From Marsupella aquatica (Eukaryota > Marchantiophyta), in the NCBI GenBank assembly GCA_973895155.1, contig OZ316895.1, positions 5,766,001 to 5,830,000 of the forward strand: a stretch of DNA of 64,000 nt. Reading direction: 5' to 3'. The position numbers and the translations under genes were made by a program. Of this stretch, positions 13,970-27,300 are shown in pieces (position 1 is the stretch's first letter; each line of letters begins with the position of its first letter). Under the pieces are notes generated by a model, which saw only the letters and a program-made list of their open reading frames with translations, searched no databases and was not told where the DNA came from.

Positions 13970-14218
13970 ATGGCTGGGGAGTCCATCATCGACAAGTTGA
14001 AAGCAAAGGTGGCCAAGCTGAGAAATGGCAGTCATCAAAGTTCGGCTCCGGGATCTGCGGGGGTCTATATGCCTGAAGTGGCGGCCAGGCACACTGATAC
14101 GGGTCTAGCGGGGAAGCCAAGCAAGATGCAGCGAATCAAGATATGGCTGAACGCCCGGCTGAATGGCGGGGGCAGTTCCGCCACTGGAGCTCACGATTCG
14201 GTCCCAACATCTGCATGA
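13970..14218 (+). CDS. Small hypothetical protein, 82 aa
   Basis: The start lies in a favourable plant context (AGCAATGGCT) and the frame of 82 codons is closed by TGA. The product is basic, rich in Ala, Gly, Ser and Lys, with two amphipathic Lys/Arg/Leu segments at residues 6-19 (IDKLKAKVAKLRNG) and 52-65 (MQRIKIWLNARLNG), and no signal peptide or membrane span. I do not recognise the family. The start context and the repeated amphipathic pattern are the only support, so it could also be chance. Confidence 0.3.
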   Translation: MAGESIIDKLKAKVAKLRNGSHQSSAPGSAGVYMPEVAARHTDTGLAGKPSKMQRIKIWLNARLNGGGSSATGAHDSVPTSA

Positions 14219-17012
14219 ATTTCTTACAAACGAACTGACATCTGAGAGCGTGGACAGCAATACAGCTGTGGAAAAGGTTGACATCTCTTATCCCTGCCCA
14301 AATTTTGACGATTTTTGTTTGCATGAGTAACGTTAAGCATGCATTGATTGAGTTTTGAATCCCACGGACAGGCTCACCGTAGTGCAATGTGAACTCCAAC
14401 CGCTGTCCACCCGAGCTAGGATTCTGCTAGGCAAAGAGCGTTCCATGAAGCTATAAGTCGAAGGTTGAGGAACCATCACTGTCTAGTCGCTCATAAAACA
14501 ATTACGTGGTTCGTTTATGTATATTCCATGACTAATTTGTTCTTTGAACCCTGAGACGACAATATGGGTCGACTGGACTTGATGTTGTCCTGTGCGTATG
14601 CATCTCCAAAGGTCTGTTGAGAGAGGTAGAAGGTTGAAATGCAAGGTACATGCATGAATGGTCTTATGACGTGAATCGTATTTGGATCTGCAGAGGGAGA
14701 GGGGGGATGTGGAAAGTCTAATATTCGTAAGTAGCTTACAGATTGGGTATATGACGATATTGCCGATGCTATGACTACAAGGCATCGTTTGTACGAGGCG
14801 AACTCGAGGTCCAAGTTGATAATCGCTAACGGAAGCGTGCATTTTATATTTTTGGGGGAAACAGCTCATCAGGAGCGTAGCTGCACTAGTGAATTTTCAT
14901 ATGCCATATCATATGCCAGAGGATTAAATGTACAAGTTCATACAAATCATGAACTTCCTGTAAATGTACTTTGACTGCTCAACACCTGGCGAGTTAGTAT
15001 CCCTGTCAAAAACAACAGTATATCACTGCATAGTACGATTTTTTCTCTGTTGATTGTTGAGCGGACAGAGAGATAGGCTTAATAATGCTTATTTAAATAC
15101 AGTAGAATGTCTATCAAGATTGATTTGTATTTACATTTACTCTTGCGAAGCTATTGTATGTGGGATTCCCTGTTCTACCGACATTTCATCAACAGAGCAA
15201 AGTTGCAGGTATGATCTTGCATGTCCCGGATAGTAGTTGAAGTCACCAATAAGTTTAAAGCATTGGATCGTGCAGTTTGCAGAACCGCATATGTGGTATG
15301 TGCCCATAATTTGCTTTGACTAGTAAGTTGTCGGTGGTGAATGCCATTGGAGTAGTTCACCCACAAATTATAATTCATTTCATGGAGTTGGGACGATATT
15401 ATTATACTCTGTCAGTAGCAGGTGGGGGTGCCCAGGATTTTAACCAGATCAATCCTTGTTCTGCTGGTGAACTGGCACAAGACGCTAGCTCGGTTCTAGA
15501 GATGCTCTGGCTGGCCCCATTTAGTTCAATTGATGGGAACCTTTGAAATTTTTTGAGCGGAAGAGACATTTCTACTAACCGACAACTGTGAGGCCAAAGA
15601 CCGAGTTAAGCCAAAGACAGATTAGAATCACCGAAAATGACCACGAAAGACCACCATAAACTGTCGTTCGACTATGTCAACAAGATTCTACTCTTGAATT
15701 CTCAACATGTATGTAACTCTGGCAAGCCAGCACCTATCATATCGATGACTGTCACGAAAATAGTAACATGCTCCATCCAGAACAGTAAATAATAACTACC
15801 ACGTGAAGGTTCGAGCCCTGGACTGGTCAAAGGAATCGCAATTTGCCTTCGTCTTGTTTGCTTCCCACCCTGCCCTCTACTGAAACCCGCCCACACCCTG
15901 CGTTTTTCTTCTCGCAATAAACATATCATTCAAGGCCAAAAACAAGCAAAACTATGCAGTGTTATTGAGAGAAACTGTGGTAACAAATACCATTTCGTAC
16001 AAAAAAGTATAGCTCAGCTTCAGAAGAACACGAGCATCCGCCCAAACTGTCGGAAGTCAACTGTCTCTTAGTGGATTTCCAATCGCTGGTCATGAACAAA
16101 TTTCGACCCGATAACTCTGACGCAAGTGTCAAAACTGGTTGGGAGGGCCACTTTCTAACAATGGAAGTAACATCAAACGTACAACACGGCAAAGTAAACA
16201 TCTGAATGTATAATTTCAGGTTCTTCCGAAGGGCAAGCTTTATCTGCAAAGTTGTTCATTCCATTGAAATTGTGGTAATTATACACAGAGCTCCCAGTGA
16301 AGCTAACCTGGACACGCACTGGCGGCATACGAATCATCTTCCACAACCTAGAGTAGGCGTTGTGTGATTCGACATGACCGAAGCTTGATGCTGCAATATG
16401 TCTATCGTATAGCTCATTATTTTCATCCGGAAAATTGCACTCACATCAATAATCTAAACCGCTAGCACTGCTGACTACGTCAACTCTGAAGGAATAACCG
16501 CTGAACATTTTGCCATATAAGGCAATAGTCAAATCCAACTTCACCCCTGTGGTGACTGGTCCAACATTGAGAATCACCAGACATCAATGCCGTGGCTACT
16601 TGATATCCTGCCCAATATCGCTAGTTTGCCCTAAAAATAAATTCCCATTGGGAAGAGACCAAAAATAATCCGTGCACGGAAAATACCACTCTTGTGAGGC
16701 ACATGCGTAACAAATAGTCCAGTATCTGTAGATCAATTATAACAATCCCTACTCAACAAATCCCATGCCGTGAATCAATGTGTTGCCATCATGTTCATTA
16801 TCATATTTGTAGATTAAAACGGTAGCCAAAGTAATATCTCACACAAATGAACGCCACCAAATCTGCAACACCTTCTGTCCATGGTAATGATTACGGATGA
16901 CAACATTCCCACTGTCTCATTAGGAGTATGGTAAGAATGACCCATAATCCCTTCCCAAAACCATGTTCTGCCCTACACTGTGTTTAATACTGTACAAAAA
17001 AATTGAGATCAT
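14219..17012. other. Non-coding interval
   Basis: No supported gene. Several short open frames on both strands have no domain or start context worth calling. The last part should contain the 3' untranslated region of the TFIIE-alpha gene, whose stop codon is at 17015-17013. Confidence 0.45.
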
Positions 17013-20000
17013 TTAGCCTTCTTCCCAGTCTTCGTCATCGTCTTCATCGATATCTCCACCGGTTCCAGGATCAATACTACCGTTATTCAAATGTGAATCC
17101 TGCGACAAAACTGGGGGCCCATTGTCGTCTGCAAAGCCACACAAAATACATATCAACAAATTGAGACCCGCTCACTACAGTTTTGGCTCAGGAGTTAAGC
17201 TAGGAGTATTGTTTAGTAGTTTGTGGCTGGCAGCAAGACGCCTTAACCTTCTAGACGAAAATCTATTGCTTAAATTGGGATCAGCAGTGCATGCTTCCAG
17301 TACAGCTGCCCAGAAAGGTTCAAGAACATTCAATTAGAAGAAGATGATTGGCGGTAAACTTTCACAACCCGGTTAACGTGAACCTCGCTGCTACCTGGAC
17401 CGGAGTGAGTCATCTAAGAATACTCGTACATATTGACTTTTCATGCTGATGATGGGACTTATTAGAAAGTCCTCAATGATAATGTGATTTACAACGAAAT
17501 ATTCTGCTCGCGGAAACAACTGCACCTTCACCTTTTCTACGCTTAAAACCAATGCTTGAATTCCAACATTAAGAACCACCACAAAGTTGTCAAAAACGTA
17601 AAAGCAATTCCGAGGACAACCGAGCAGAAAATTCATGGTAATATGGTGATAAATCAGTGTCAGGACTGGTTTGATTTTCATACCTGTAGCGCCGGCCTCC
17701 TCCCATTCAACGTCTTCATCGTCCTCCTCATCTTCTCTCTTGGCCTTCACGCCAACCTCCCTGACTTCTTCTTTCAAATCTTCATCCGGTGTAACTACTA
17801 ACTCTTGCAGGGGAGTTGTTGCTGCTTGTTGAGCTTCCTGCTGTCGAGCCAAAAGGGCAGCATAATACGCCTTCAAATATTCCTCTTGAATTTTACGTTG
17901 AGTCTCCTCCTTGTCTTCCTCGGCAGGTTTACTATCCGTTGCCCCTACGCCATTGAGCGATTCACCATCTTCTGCCTTAACATCTGCTCTAAATTCACCG
18001 CGTTGAGACGCTGTGAGTTGCATGCCCTGCCGTATCATCCAAGGAGGTAGCACCTTCAATTGTGCAGCTTCTTCTTTATCTTCCTCCTTTTTCAAATCTC
18101 CACCAGCAAGAGCAACCTCCACCTGTTTTTCGGGGAGCAGCAAGGCATTACTTTAAGATTCGAATTTGTTTGAGGGTTACCTGAATACTACCTGATGTGG
18201 AAATATGAATCATTAACCTAGTCCACATTGCAGTATTACCACTAGCAAAAATCGGTCAATTCTTACCTTCGTTTCTCCCAAAAATGGCATAGGAGTTCCT
18301 GACGGTCCTTGGCCATGAGTTGCTCTGGACATATCACTAGTGGATGCGTCACCATTAGGAATACGGCCAGCTGCAATGGCCCGCTTCTCCCATGCCTCCA
18401 AACTCCCAAAATCTGGTGGGGTCAAATCCTTGACCCGTGTCAACTGATCCGACAGAGGCTTCAACTGCTTCTGTTCCCTTTGCAGCAGCAGCAGCAGATT
18501 TACTAAGCAACTTTTCAAGAAAAACCTGAGTACAGAACCGATGGAGAAACAATGAACCCTCTAACGAACGCCATTACAACTAGCACAGAATGCAGACAAC
18601 GTTGCTTTATTCCCACTTAAACTTAGCATTTCCCACCTCCAACTTCTCGAAAAACTCTTTGAGTTTCTCCCTCCTTCGTCGCCGAGCATTGTCCTCCCCG
18701 TCTCCATCACCCAGCTCTGCAGCTGCCAACTTATCACTTTCTGCCACAAGTTCTTGATCACAAACCTCGCAGTGGAAATTTCCATCATACATGTTGATTA
18801 ATCTCGAGGCATCCAATGCTGAGTACCTGCAAAGCCAAGCCCTCTGAATTCAGCTTGAGAATGCCGAAAAAGTCTTAAATTTTCTGGGAGAGTGGTGGAA
18901 ATGGAATGAATAAATATCAGCTCATTTGAATAAAGTCTACAAAAACGGCGTGCTTTTCGACAGCGGTTCTGGACGAAGAATCAACCTGCGCCCACATGTA
19001 GCGCTTGGGCAAAGGTATTCCTGAATTGTATTCCTATCTTCCAGCTCATCCTTAATTTTTTTCTTGGAGCGGTGTATTCGATATCGCACCACGTCATAGA
19101 CCTGCATAGTCCCCGACTTGATTAGCCAGACCTTTAAAGAACAACCTTCGTAGTTTTAACTACGTCCCATGGCGTTTAACTACTCCCACAGCTTATATCG
19201 CAATATAGCATCGAGGTATTTCCCGTGGATCTCACAAAGCAGAAACTCTGCTCAACCTGAAATTATAACAAACACCTTAGGTTTATCACCTGGTGCCCCC
19301 CAGATACTAATGAGTTAAAAAGAAGAGGTCCAACTGACATTGTCCTAGAGTGACTTTGATTTTAACAGGTGAGCACTTGAAGATTTCGGTGGGAAAGGTG
19401 ATCATGCTAAAGGAATTGCCATACAAAAAACACTTTTTTACTCCGAAGGATTTAAACGAAGCCAACAGCAATATTTCACCTGAGCCAGTCGAAGCAGCAA
19501 AAGAAATCTTGCCCTACCCATGGCCCAAACAACAAGAGGAAACCGGTACCTGAGCATAGTCCAAGCAGCAGTACGAATGCGTATGAACTTTTGGTTTCTC
19601 CTCACCCTCTCTTTCCGTGTGCTGCTCGCTCACGGCAGCAATAGCAGCATTGTATACTTTGGCGCCTTTCACAGTCTACACCGTGACGAGAAATATAAAA
19701 TCAGGCCTGATTCATTCTAAGAAAAATCTTCTCTTCGACTTCCCACAGCCAGAGAGCGTTGGTTTGGAAAAGTGTAGGGTAACCCATGGCCTGTTCGTGG
19801 GCCATGGCCGTAACCACCTCTGGGTCACCGCCCTCGGGGATTACAGCCCATGACCCCTGACGCTGCTTTACCACATAATATTCTGAAATTTTGAGACTCG
19901 GCGAGGCTGGCTGGGGTTATGAGACTTGGAACCCCCAGGTCAGGCTGGCGAGGAGGTTAAGGCTGGGGACCTCCTCTGAAACTACAAAGGAAAAAAGAGA

Positions 20001-20614
20001 GGAGGAGGCTACGTACCTCACGTCGGTGCTCTCTTAATATCAGAAGCTCTTCTTCCAAAACGCGCAGCGTCCTTCGCAGCTGCTTTGGATGTAACCTTAA
20101 GTCCCTTGCCAAATCCTCCTCTTTGACCCATTGCCTTCTAGTGAGAGCGTCTAGCACGACCACCGCAATTCCTCGGTTGTCAGACTTGTCAGACTTACTT
20201 CGATTGGCTCCCTTGGGTGGAATCTCCTCGTCGTAGAAGGCCCTCGCCACAAGCTTCACTAAACTGCACCCGAAATCATACTATCAATTAGCTTACTAGA
20301 CTTCTTCGCCATTCTAACCTCGTGGCTAATCACCAAGGGGCCAACTTACTCACACTGCCAAAGCAATGAGAGTGTACTGCCTAGGCCGGTACATAGCGAA
20401 TCCAAAGCTAATGAGCGACAATACACACACAGAAGGTACTTAACTACAGAGGACTCCCAACCTGACAATGAATTTTCTAAGAATCAAATTCCAAGCCAGG
20501 GAGATTTGAATTCTCTAGTTTCCATCCAGAATCTAAAAACCACAGTCCATCCATCCAACTTTCAAGAATGGCGTCAAAGGTGCACACACACCGACGGAAG
20601 GGCTCTACGCTCAT
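17013..20614 (-). CDS. TFIIE-alpha: Transcription initiation factor IIE subunit alpha, eight exons
   Basis: The protein recruits TFIIH to the RNA polymerase II pre-initiation complex in the nucleus. Exons on the minus strand: 20614-20592, 20263-20017, 19675-19550, 19101-18986, 18826-18637, 18470-18267, 18122-17684, 17128-17013; all junctions are GT-AG and phases agree, giving 486 residues. The start MSVEPFRR lies in a 23-nt first exon and matches the plant family start. Residues about 9-90 form the winged-helix region (AVVVLDALTRRQWVKEEDLA). The zinc ribbon has Cys163, Cys168, Cys190 and Cys193; the first pair is CX4C instead of the usual CX2C. PMPFLGETK at about 294-302 and the acidic tail ending DEDWEEG are typical of plant homologues. 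The exon 5/6 junction is the least certain. Confidence 0.93.
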
Positions 20615-22984
20615 AATTCTTCGAGCATTCAAGGAGATTCTCGACGCATCCAAATGACCCGCCGCTTGCCCCTCTACTTCGTCTTCTTCCTGTTGTGTTC
20701 CCGAGCGAAGTGAGAGCTCTCCCTAACAAATGTGTTGTTCGTCCGTCCGTCCGCAGGGACCTTGTCCTTGGGAAAGTCGCGCGGGGCAGGGAGGAAATCG
20801 GGCAGGATTCTTAAGTTTTGTCAGTTGCTTGGTAGACTACGATAACCGGGAGTCCCGATTGCCGCAGAGACATTCAAGTGAACTGCAGGAGACATCAGTG
20901 CAGAAATCTTAGTACTTCAAATTCAAAGATCACTGAATTGTCAAGGATCCGCTGAATGCTCGAAGAGCCCGTGCACAGAGAGTGTTTCTGAAGCTCAGAA
21001 TTCTGAGCTGAGTTCGACAAAATGCTTCAACCTAATGTAGCAGCCAACGAAACCGAGAGAGAGTGTGAGCACATCGAGCTGTTATTTCTTCGCGAGCGCT
21101 GGAGAAAACGCTTCGACCTGGCTGCGAACGACTTCAACGAGCCAGAGTGCTAACTAGTGAAGCTCAGATTGCAGTGCGGAAATTCAACAAATGCTTCACC
21201 CTACAATCTTACTGCAAACGAGCGCTCCAAAAGGAATTGAGAGAATGAGAGAGCTCACAACGAGAGGTGACGCTCCCGCACCAACACTACAACGAGAGAA
21301 GCAGCAGGCTTAGTTCATTTGGCCAGGGTATGGGCCTGAAATTAAGAGGTCTTCCGTTTCGTTGAACTTGAACGGTCTGACGTTTCTATGTGTTTCGTTT
21401 CTTTTTCCACGAGAGAAGTGGAAGAATAGGAGAGGAGGATGCCTTGGAGAACGCCTATATACCTTCCTCTCCTCTCCTCTCCTCTCCTCGACGTCGGGTC
21501 GGGGCAGAGTCATGAACAGCAGAGGAACAATATGAAACCCTAAGGAACGTGCTGGTGGCGGGACCAGTCCGAGGGGAACTACAGGGTCATGAGTACCTTA
21601 ATGTCCTTCGTGATTTTGTTAGTATTTATAAAAATGCCACTGGTTGGTTTTTATATGGATGACAAGTTTACCAAAGTAACCGAGTAACTATATAAAGAAA
21701 TTGTGACATTTTTATAAATAAGAAAAAAGCAGTGACAATATTCTAAATTCAAACATTTTTTTTTTCCTTTTTTTCCAGAAAGAGTAAATTCAAACATCTT
21801 TAGTGGCAGTGTACTTAAAAGCTGTTTAATGTTTTTCCTTGACACCCATAGTAGACCCTGCACCACATCTTACTAATAAGGCCTATGGTATAGAGCCAAG
21901 CCTCTAGAGCCAAGCCTCTAGACCATAACTCTAACAAATAAAGATAAAACAAAAAATTAAGGTGGACCAAAAACAGGAATATGGCCAAAATGAATGAAAT
22001 AATATACAATACAATTTTTTGCAGGATTCTTTATTGTCTTCATCTATATTTTCTTTCAAGGACTTAGGGGAGACAATCTCTATTTCTTTCAAGGACTTAG
22101 GGGGAGATAATTTAATTAAAGGTGCGGGTGAAAAAGGGGGATGGGGGTGGAGTAGTGCTGGGAGAAGTGTGCCGCATTTGAAAATAGGGCTGCCTGTGAA
22201 GAAAGTCAGTGGAGTTGGGGCTACATGCAAAGAGAGTCGATAGATTAGGGAGGCTGCCTATGAAGAAGCCAACTGCTGTCATCAAGGGTCGAGGGCTATG
22301 GTGAAACAGCCAGCACTTCTTCAATTACTTGAAGAAGCTTTGGTTAGGTACTCTCATCGAGGGTCAACACTTTTTTATCCTCATTGCTATTCATGTTCAA
22401 AGAACAAGTAGTCAGGCTAGTATATGTAAATTGGTAGGGAATCGCCCACATATCTGTAAATTCCTATGGAACCAAAGTTACCGCAGAGTAAGGATGCCTG
22501 GAGGCCTCTACTATATCCATTATCTCATGCCCGGAAAGTCCTGTTACGTTACTTTTTCCTGAACCATGTTTACGTATCAAAAGGATGGCTTGGGCTGGGG
22601 TTCTAGACTGGACCTTGTTCCCAAATTAATCCCTTCATGTAGATTTTCCTTGAATGAAGAGTGGAAATTTAGTGGAGTAACAAATATTTTGAAATTTTGC
22701 ACTAAGTACAGTAGTTACTTTGGACTCAATATTTTTCAGTTTTACTAGCACTATAGATAAAAGTGAAAATAATCCATTTTGAAAATAGGGAAGAATTAGT
22801 GTTACTTTGGACTTGTAACCTTAGTGTTAGTAAAACTAATTTGGTAGCAATGGTAATTTGTTATATAACACTAATTACAGTGAATAGTGTACTTTGGAGC
22901 ATGCACATCTCTAAGGTAGCACAAGAGAACAATACCTCGACCCATCTAACAAAGGATGGACTATTTACTTTGGAGCATGTACCT
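20615..22984. other. TFIIE-alpha upstream region and non-coding interval
   Basis: The first part should hold the TFIIE-alpha promoter. A (CCTCT)n microsatellite is at 21466-21489. Short tandem copies occur at 21894-21925 (GAGCCAAGCCTCTA twice) and 22050-22110 (TTTCTTTCAAGGACTTAGGG twice). No other gene is supported. Confidence 0.45.
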
Positions 22985-23240
22985 TTGTCAGGTAGTCACA
23001 AGGGGACAATACCCCACGGATCTGACAGGGGCCATACCAAGATGGAGAGAGGGTTGAACTAGGGCCCAGATGGACTGAAGAGAAACTATTACTCCCACTA
23101 CTAGATCCATCCCACCCACACATACCTTCCACACACCCCTTGCTTGTGGAGGGGGGATTGAACCTGGGACCTTCCAAGCTAATCCCCTCCCGTTTATATC
23201 CCAACTTCTCTAGGTTCCAAGCTAATCCCCTGGCCATTTA
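22985..23240 (-). mobile_element. tRNA-related SINE-like repeat, copy 1
   Basis: Read on the minus strand it starts with an A-box-like TGGCCAGGGGATTAGC, then GGTCCCAGGTTCAATCCCCC, whose GGTTCAATCCC resembles an RNA polymerase III B box, followed by a shared body ending near TATTGTCCCCTTGTG. The second copy is at 61143-61390 on the plus strand. In this copy the head segment GGGGATTAGCTTGGAA is duplicated. A diverged copy of the 3' end lies at 22905-22960. The SINE class is inferred from the boxes and the two dispersed copies. Confidence 0.5.
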
Positions 23241-24316
23241 TATCCAAACTTCATACTCGAGGTTTTATAAACTCTGTAAAATATTTTGTAAGTGGGTCCA
23301 AAACCTTAATAATAGTTTATTTGGGGGCGAACCGGGATGGCATGACTGTACTCGCCAGAGGCGAGAATCTCGAGGACGAGGGTCTCTGGATGAGAACCAC
23401 GTAAGGATTTGAAGCCTGATTCGAGCTTCCAGGTTTCATCGAGATTTTCTTCCTCTTTCCTCTCCGAGTTTGTTTCTGCCCTGGCCCCTCCATTTCGATT
23501 GCAATTGGGTCCTCTCCAATTGGGCTACTCTGCTACTCTTCGGATGACAGAACTGCTGTAGCGGATATGCGGTTGGGAATGGCGGTGGAGACTGGACTAC
23601 TGGAGGATCAAGGCACGCCTTATTTTGTTCGTTTGTAATTATGATCCAGTTCTGAGGCGAAGGTGTATTAGAGCGAGCAGATCAAATGTTGCTCTTGAGT
23701 ACCGTTCTGAGGCTAAAGTTTGTGGGAAGCACGATTGAGGGTCGTGCTGAATGTGAGGCTAGATTGTAGGGTATTTTCTGGGGGGAGAGTAGAAGGTGGG
23801 AGAGCTTGGAAGTCCTCGGTGACGCAGATTCTATTGTTTTGTGTTCGTTTCATTTGATCTACTCTGCATTGCGAAGGGCTGGTGCCTGAAAATTACCAAG
23901 CCCAGTGCGGTACACGGCGGTAGTGTCATCGAAATTCTTACTGCAGTGACCAAGCGAGAGCGGAATTTGTTCAATGATTACTTTCTACTTGTAGTAGCAT
24001 CCAAGCTGGAGTCAACGAAGGGCATCTACTTTGAATGCCAATGACCGAGAGACACGTTCCTTTCTAGACTGAAAGCCAGAAGTCATGTTGGGATTTTTTC
24101 TTCGACCACAGCGAGAGTATCGTGAGGAGTGTCCATGACGGTGTAGAGGCCAGAAGGGAGTTCATTTAGACCACAAATCAACTGAATTGGAAAATGAATC
24201 CCAAATACTAATTACTGCATCGGAAGCTGGGGACAAAGGATGTGGGGTTGGAGCTAAACATAGATCTTGCTGTTAGACCACGCATTTGAACTGTTACGAA
24301 TTCAAGAATTGTAGCA
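23241..24316. other. Upstream region of the CAAD-domain gene
   Basis: No independent gene is supported. The part nearest 24317 is likely promoter and 5' untranslated region; CT-rich sequence around 23440-23520 would suit a plant leader or promoter. Confidence 0.4.
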
Positions 24317-27300
24317 ATGCAGGCTCTTGTACTAAGCCAGGGAAGCTTGAACTGGAAAGCTATAGGTTGTCGACAGAATGTGAGACCTGTTTCGTCTCCA
24401 AATCCTCGGTCTTTGAGACGCACATCACATTCTCGCTATTTGAGAGTTGTGCGGTCGGCACAACAGGAAGATTTCACAGAGACAGAGCAAAAGGTCAAGT
24501 CTATACCTTCAATTCTGAAGCTGCCGAACGAGTCGAGAGGTGGGACGGACGAGGGGGCTAGACCTATAGATGGCTCGGATGCTGTTGCTGCTAGTGGGTT
24601 GGGGGAGTTGGTACAAACTGGGACAGTCAAAGAGGTCTTCGTGGCCGCCACTAAGGTTGTTGCAGATGCCCCTGTACAGAGCGTGGGGCAGGTAGCTTTA
24701 TATAGTGGAATGACAGCGTTCGCATTGCTGATCTCGGGTGCTATTATGAATTCGGTAGACCATTTTCCATTCATTCCTGAGTCACTTGAGGCTGTTGGCG
24801 TGGTCTACTCGGTTCTTATTGCGAGGTACCGTATGTTCTTGATATTTTTCAATGAAATGTCTCGCTGTCCTTTTATCGAATTCATTTTTGGGGGTTTGTT
24901 TAACAAATAAACAGTTCGAACTTTTTATGAAATGAAGTGAACAGGTAATCATAAAGAATAACAATGTCAATGTGAATCTTTCCCAGACTTAAGCCTGCAG
25001 CAGTTGTCGTCCGAATTCTTGATCCACAAAATTTTGCTGACGTTTATAGTTTCTAGTGGCTGACTTTGGATTGATCATGAAATGCAGTCAGGTTCTAAGA
25101 AAAAAAGCTGTCAGCTTGCCCCCGCCATCCCCATTCAAGGCAGTTGTTGAGCTGGTAGATAGTGGACAGTCTCAAGCTGGGACCACTGGTCTAAATTTAC
25201 AAGAGGTGTGTACACATGCTTCCTGGTCAATTTTGTGCTTTTCGAAATTAATCTTCCCTGTGATGGTTCGGAAGAACCAGTTTCTAAGAGGATATCCAAG
25301 GAACTGAGTTATAATATGGTTCAGGAGGTGAGCAAGGGAGTGGCAGCGGTTCTGGAAAGAGTTGCGAAGGAGCGAGACGCTTCTTTCACTGAGGTAATGT
25401 GAGGAGTGTCAGCTTTTGAGGGGTCTCTTGAAACAATTGTGCCTCGAGATCTTCCCAAGATTGTAAGTGAAGAATTCTTTGAGAGAATTGAACATATTTG
25501 GTTTACCTTTTTCAGGCAGAATTGAAGAAAGCAGCCGAAAAAGTTGCCAGTGTTCTGGCTGAAAAGGAGGCCTTGGAGGCCGTGGCGTTACAACTTGCAG
25601 ATGAGCGTGATGGTGCTATGTCTGAGGTAGATCAGTCTGCGTAGAGTTTATTTTAGTCTGTTGACTGTTTTTCTTTGTGTTTCATTGAACCCTCCTCGCA
25701 GATGTGTTTGTCATCATGAATTACCCAAATCTAACGGTTGAGAAGTGTTTGACTTGACCAACAAGGGACTTGGTTAATTAATTGACCATCAGGATCACTC
25801 CCGTGGGAGTAATGATATAATTTGCATCGCAGGTATCTGCGCTGAAAGATGCCATCGTTGCTATGACTAATCGAATCAAAGGAATAGAAGAAATGCTGGA
25901 ACAGGAGGTGTCACAGCTGAAGCAACAAAATCAAGCGTTGGAGACAGTCTCTTTGCAATTGGCTGCCGAGAGGGATGCTGCCGTACAGGAGGTGAGCCTT
26001 CTTTAATTTCAGCTTTCACCTACTTACGATGTCCATTGGACTCGCAGATGAATAGGACGCACAGGACATGAAGTGATATGTATAGTGGTATCTCGGCTGG
26101 CCTTTACGAAATTTTAATCGCAGTTCCTTTGCTACAAACACGATAGAGAAGTCTCAAGAAACCTTTGCAAGAGAAACGTTATGGAAAGTCGCACTGTTGT
26201 ACAAGGGAGGCAACAAAGTGCCCACTGCTCTCAAATGCGTTACACATGTGAGAGAATACTACATTTTAGGACGATGGTACTTAAGCGATTATGCATCAAT
26301 GCCTCTGCAATTAGCAGAGCCTATCCAGGTTAGGCAAAAATCAAGCCGGGAAAATATATGAGTGGTATATCTTTGCCAAATATTTCAGAAATCTAAAGAT
26401 ATAGTTTAGTATTGTTGTACATTAGCTCCTCTGTCTTTGTAATCGAGATATGGAACGTAGATCACTTGACAACAGAGTCTACACAATAACTCAGAAAAAC
26501 AGAGTGACCGACCTTGTTTGGACTAGTCTACATGAATGTCAGATTACGAGATATTTTTTAAAAGGTTTGCGGATATCAATAGGCAAACCCATTCTGCATG
26601 AATGTTGCTTGATACGTGGAATTCAGAGAAAGAAGAGTAAATATATTTACGCAGTTTTTAGAGTGTATCGTGATGACATTTCAGAAATTTGTTCTCAAAA
26701 CTTTCAAGTCAAGGCGTCATTAGGTGAAGTATAGCATATATATTTTCACAATTCATATGCGAGTCCAATTCATGTTGTGGATGTCTATAAATAGAAGGGA
26801 TCGAGTAAGTTTTCTGTGATCACGACCTAATCCTGTGTGAAATGTAGTTTTCTAAATTATCATCACAGGGGTGGTGGAGCCCGGATAGTGCTTGTAGATC
26901 TAGCGCTTCATTGGTTCCATCATTAGTGCCAGGTCAGAGCTTAGTTCAACATTCGCTATTCTGGAATTCTCAGATGGAGCAAATGCGAAGTCTCGTTCGC
27001 TCTGAGTCGAAGGAAGAGAAGGAAGCTCTTGAGGTTGTTGCAGTTGAACTTGCTCAAGAGCGTGACGATGCCCTTGCAGAGATGGAGGAACTCAAGAAGG
27101 TGTGATTTAAAGCACAGTGTTTGGCTCTCGTATTGTAAAGGCATAATTAGTCAGTACAAATTGTCAACTCTTGAAAGCTGGGTACATCTTTAGACTCTTG
27201 GAGCGATGTGCTTATTCGTACACTATGTTTATGAAAGGTCGTCGCCATTCTCCGGGAGGCAACGTCAACTGCTTCTGGGTTGACATCAGAGCAAGAAGTC

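Noticed and set aside
26450-26734. 94-codon plus-strand frame
   Set aside because: It lies inside the 982-bp intron of the CAAD-domain gene and has no domain.
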